Of a DNA stretch of 5,485 bases, positions 5,062-5,485 are shown piece by piece (position 1 is the first letter of the stretch; each line of letters starts with the position of its first letter). The notes under the pieces are model-generated. The model searched no databases. It was given only the letters and a program-made list of their open reading frames with translations, and was not told the origin of the DNA. Source of the stretch: an uncultured Clostridium sp. (GTDB lineage: Bacteria > Bacillota > Clostridia > TANB77 > CAG-508); the NCBI GenBank assembly GCA_945610215.1, contig CALYZR010000055.1, positions 1 through 5,485 on the forward strand, read 5' to 3'. Position numbers and translations under genes: made by a program.

Positions 5062-5485
5062 ATGAAAGGACCCATTGAAGGAGAATATAATTATAAATAT
5101 ATTGTAAAAACAAAAAAAGGAAAATATAAGAATAAAAAATTTGTAATTTATATTAATAAAAAAAATAAAGAATTGTTTAAATATGGGGACTTAATTAGTA
5201 TAAAAGGTGAATACTCTGCTCCAGAAATCTCACGAAATTATAAAGGATTTGATTATAGTAAATATTTGAAGACACTAAAAATATATGGAACCATAAAAGT
5301 AGAAGAGGCAAATCTAATAAAGGAAAAGCAATTAAATCCAATTCTAATAAATGTAAATAATGTAAAAGAAAAAATAATAGATAATATAAATAAAAGTATG
5401 CCACAAAGAACAAGAAACCTTCTTTTGGGAATTTTAATAGGAGAAAGGGATAACATACAAGAAGATATAATAGAAAGCTTTAAAA
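5062..5485 (+). CDS. comEC: ComEC main chain, OB-fold region onward (cut by window end)
   Basis: The frame is open from ATG 5062 to the window edge (141 codons), in the same frame as the upstream ComEC segment. Seen: KGPIEGEYNYKYIVK and KKFVIYINKKN (beta strands of the OB-like domain), YGDLISIKGEY, then the family signature SRNYKGFDYSKYLKTLKIYG at about residues 59-78, and RTRNLLLGILIGERDNIQEDIIESFK, the lead-in to the Competence domain. Most of the channel domain, and any C-terminal metallo-beta-lactamase-like domain, lies beyond the edge. Arg in SRNYKG is encoded by CGA, so CGA still means Arg. Whether this part is translated from ATG 5062 or by passing the upstream stops is unresolved. Confidence 0.88.
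   Translation, partial: MKGPIEGEYNYKYIVKTKKGKYKNKKFVIYINKKNKELFKYGDLISIKGEYSAPEISRNYKGFDYSKYLKTLKIYGTIKVEEANLIKEKQLNPILINVNNVKEKIIDNINKSMPQRTRNLLLGILIGERDNIQEDIIESFK

Overview
The window is AT-rich (about 30% GC by eye). It has Shine-Dalgarno sites of the AGGAG/AAAGAGG type, sigma-A-type promoters, AGA-dominated arginine codons and a secreted SH3/NlpC-P60 wall hydrolase. This points to a low-GC Gram-positive bacterium, most likely an uncultivated clostridial lineage; the genus cannot be read from the sequence.

Layout, all genes on the + strand: (1) 2-523, the 3' part of an MTA/SAH nucleosidase; (2) 524-666, an intergenic region with a promoter and a perfect 17-bp inverted repeat; (3) 667-3428, a tight cluster comM - dprA - yraN; (4) 3441-3469, a perfect consensus promoter, driving (5) a secreted triple-SH3 NlpC/P60 protein at 3504-4739; (6) 4770 to the window end, the 5' part of comEC, itself in pieces. 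ComEC (DNA uptake channel), DprA (RecA loader on incoming ssDNA) and ComM (branch-migration helicase) are the core of natural transformation. YraN is a nuclease-like protein often found beside them, and the NlpC/P60 protein remodels the wall through which DNA must pass.

The outstanding feature is how comM and comEC are written. comM is split into three frames, yet every break has the same form: the next in-frame codon is CGG, and skipping its C (+1) lets translation resume on a GGN glycine codon at a conserved position. There are three such sites in comM (C1303, C1340, C1518) and one in comEC (C4794). These are the only in-frame CGG codons I find in the window. None is read as Arg, while at least eleven out-of-frame CGG trinucleotides lie in undisturbed genes. 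Skipping the three C's in comM gives an uninterrupted 510-residue protein of normal family length with an intact Walker A loop. I infer that CGG has no normal decoder here and that CGGN is read as glycine with a +1 shift, possibly by a glycine tRNA with an enlarged anticodon loop. The comEC 5' end has further oddities: only an ATA at start-codon distance from its ribosome site, a terminator-like hairpin inside the coding sequence, and two in-frame TAA codons followed by a second ribosome site and ATG.
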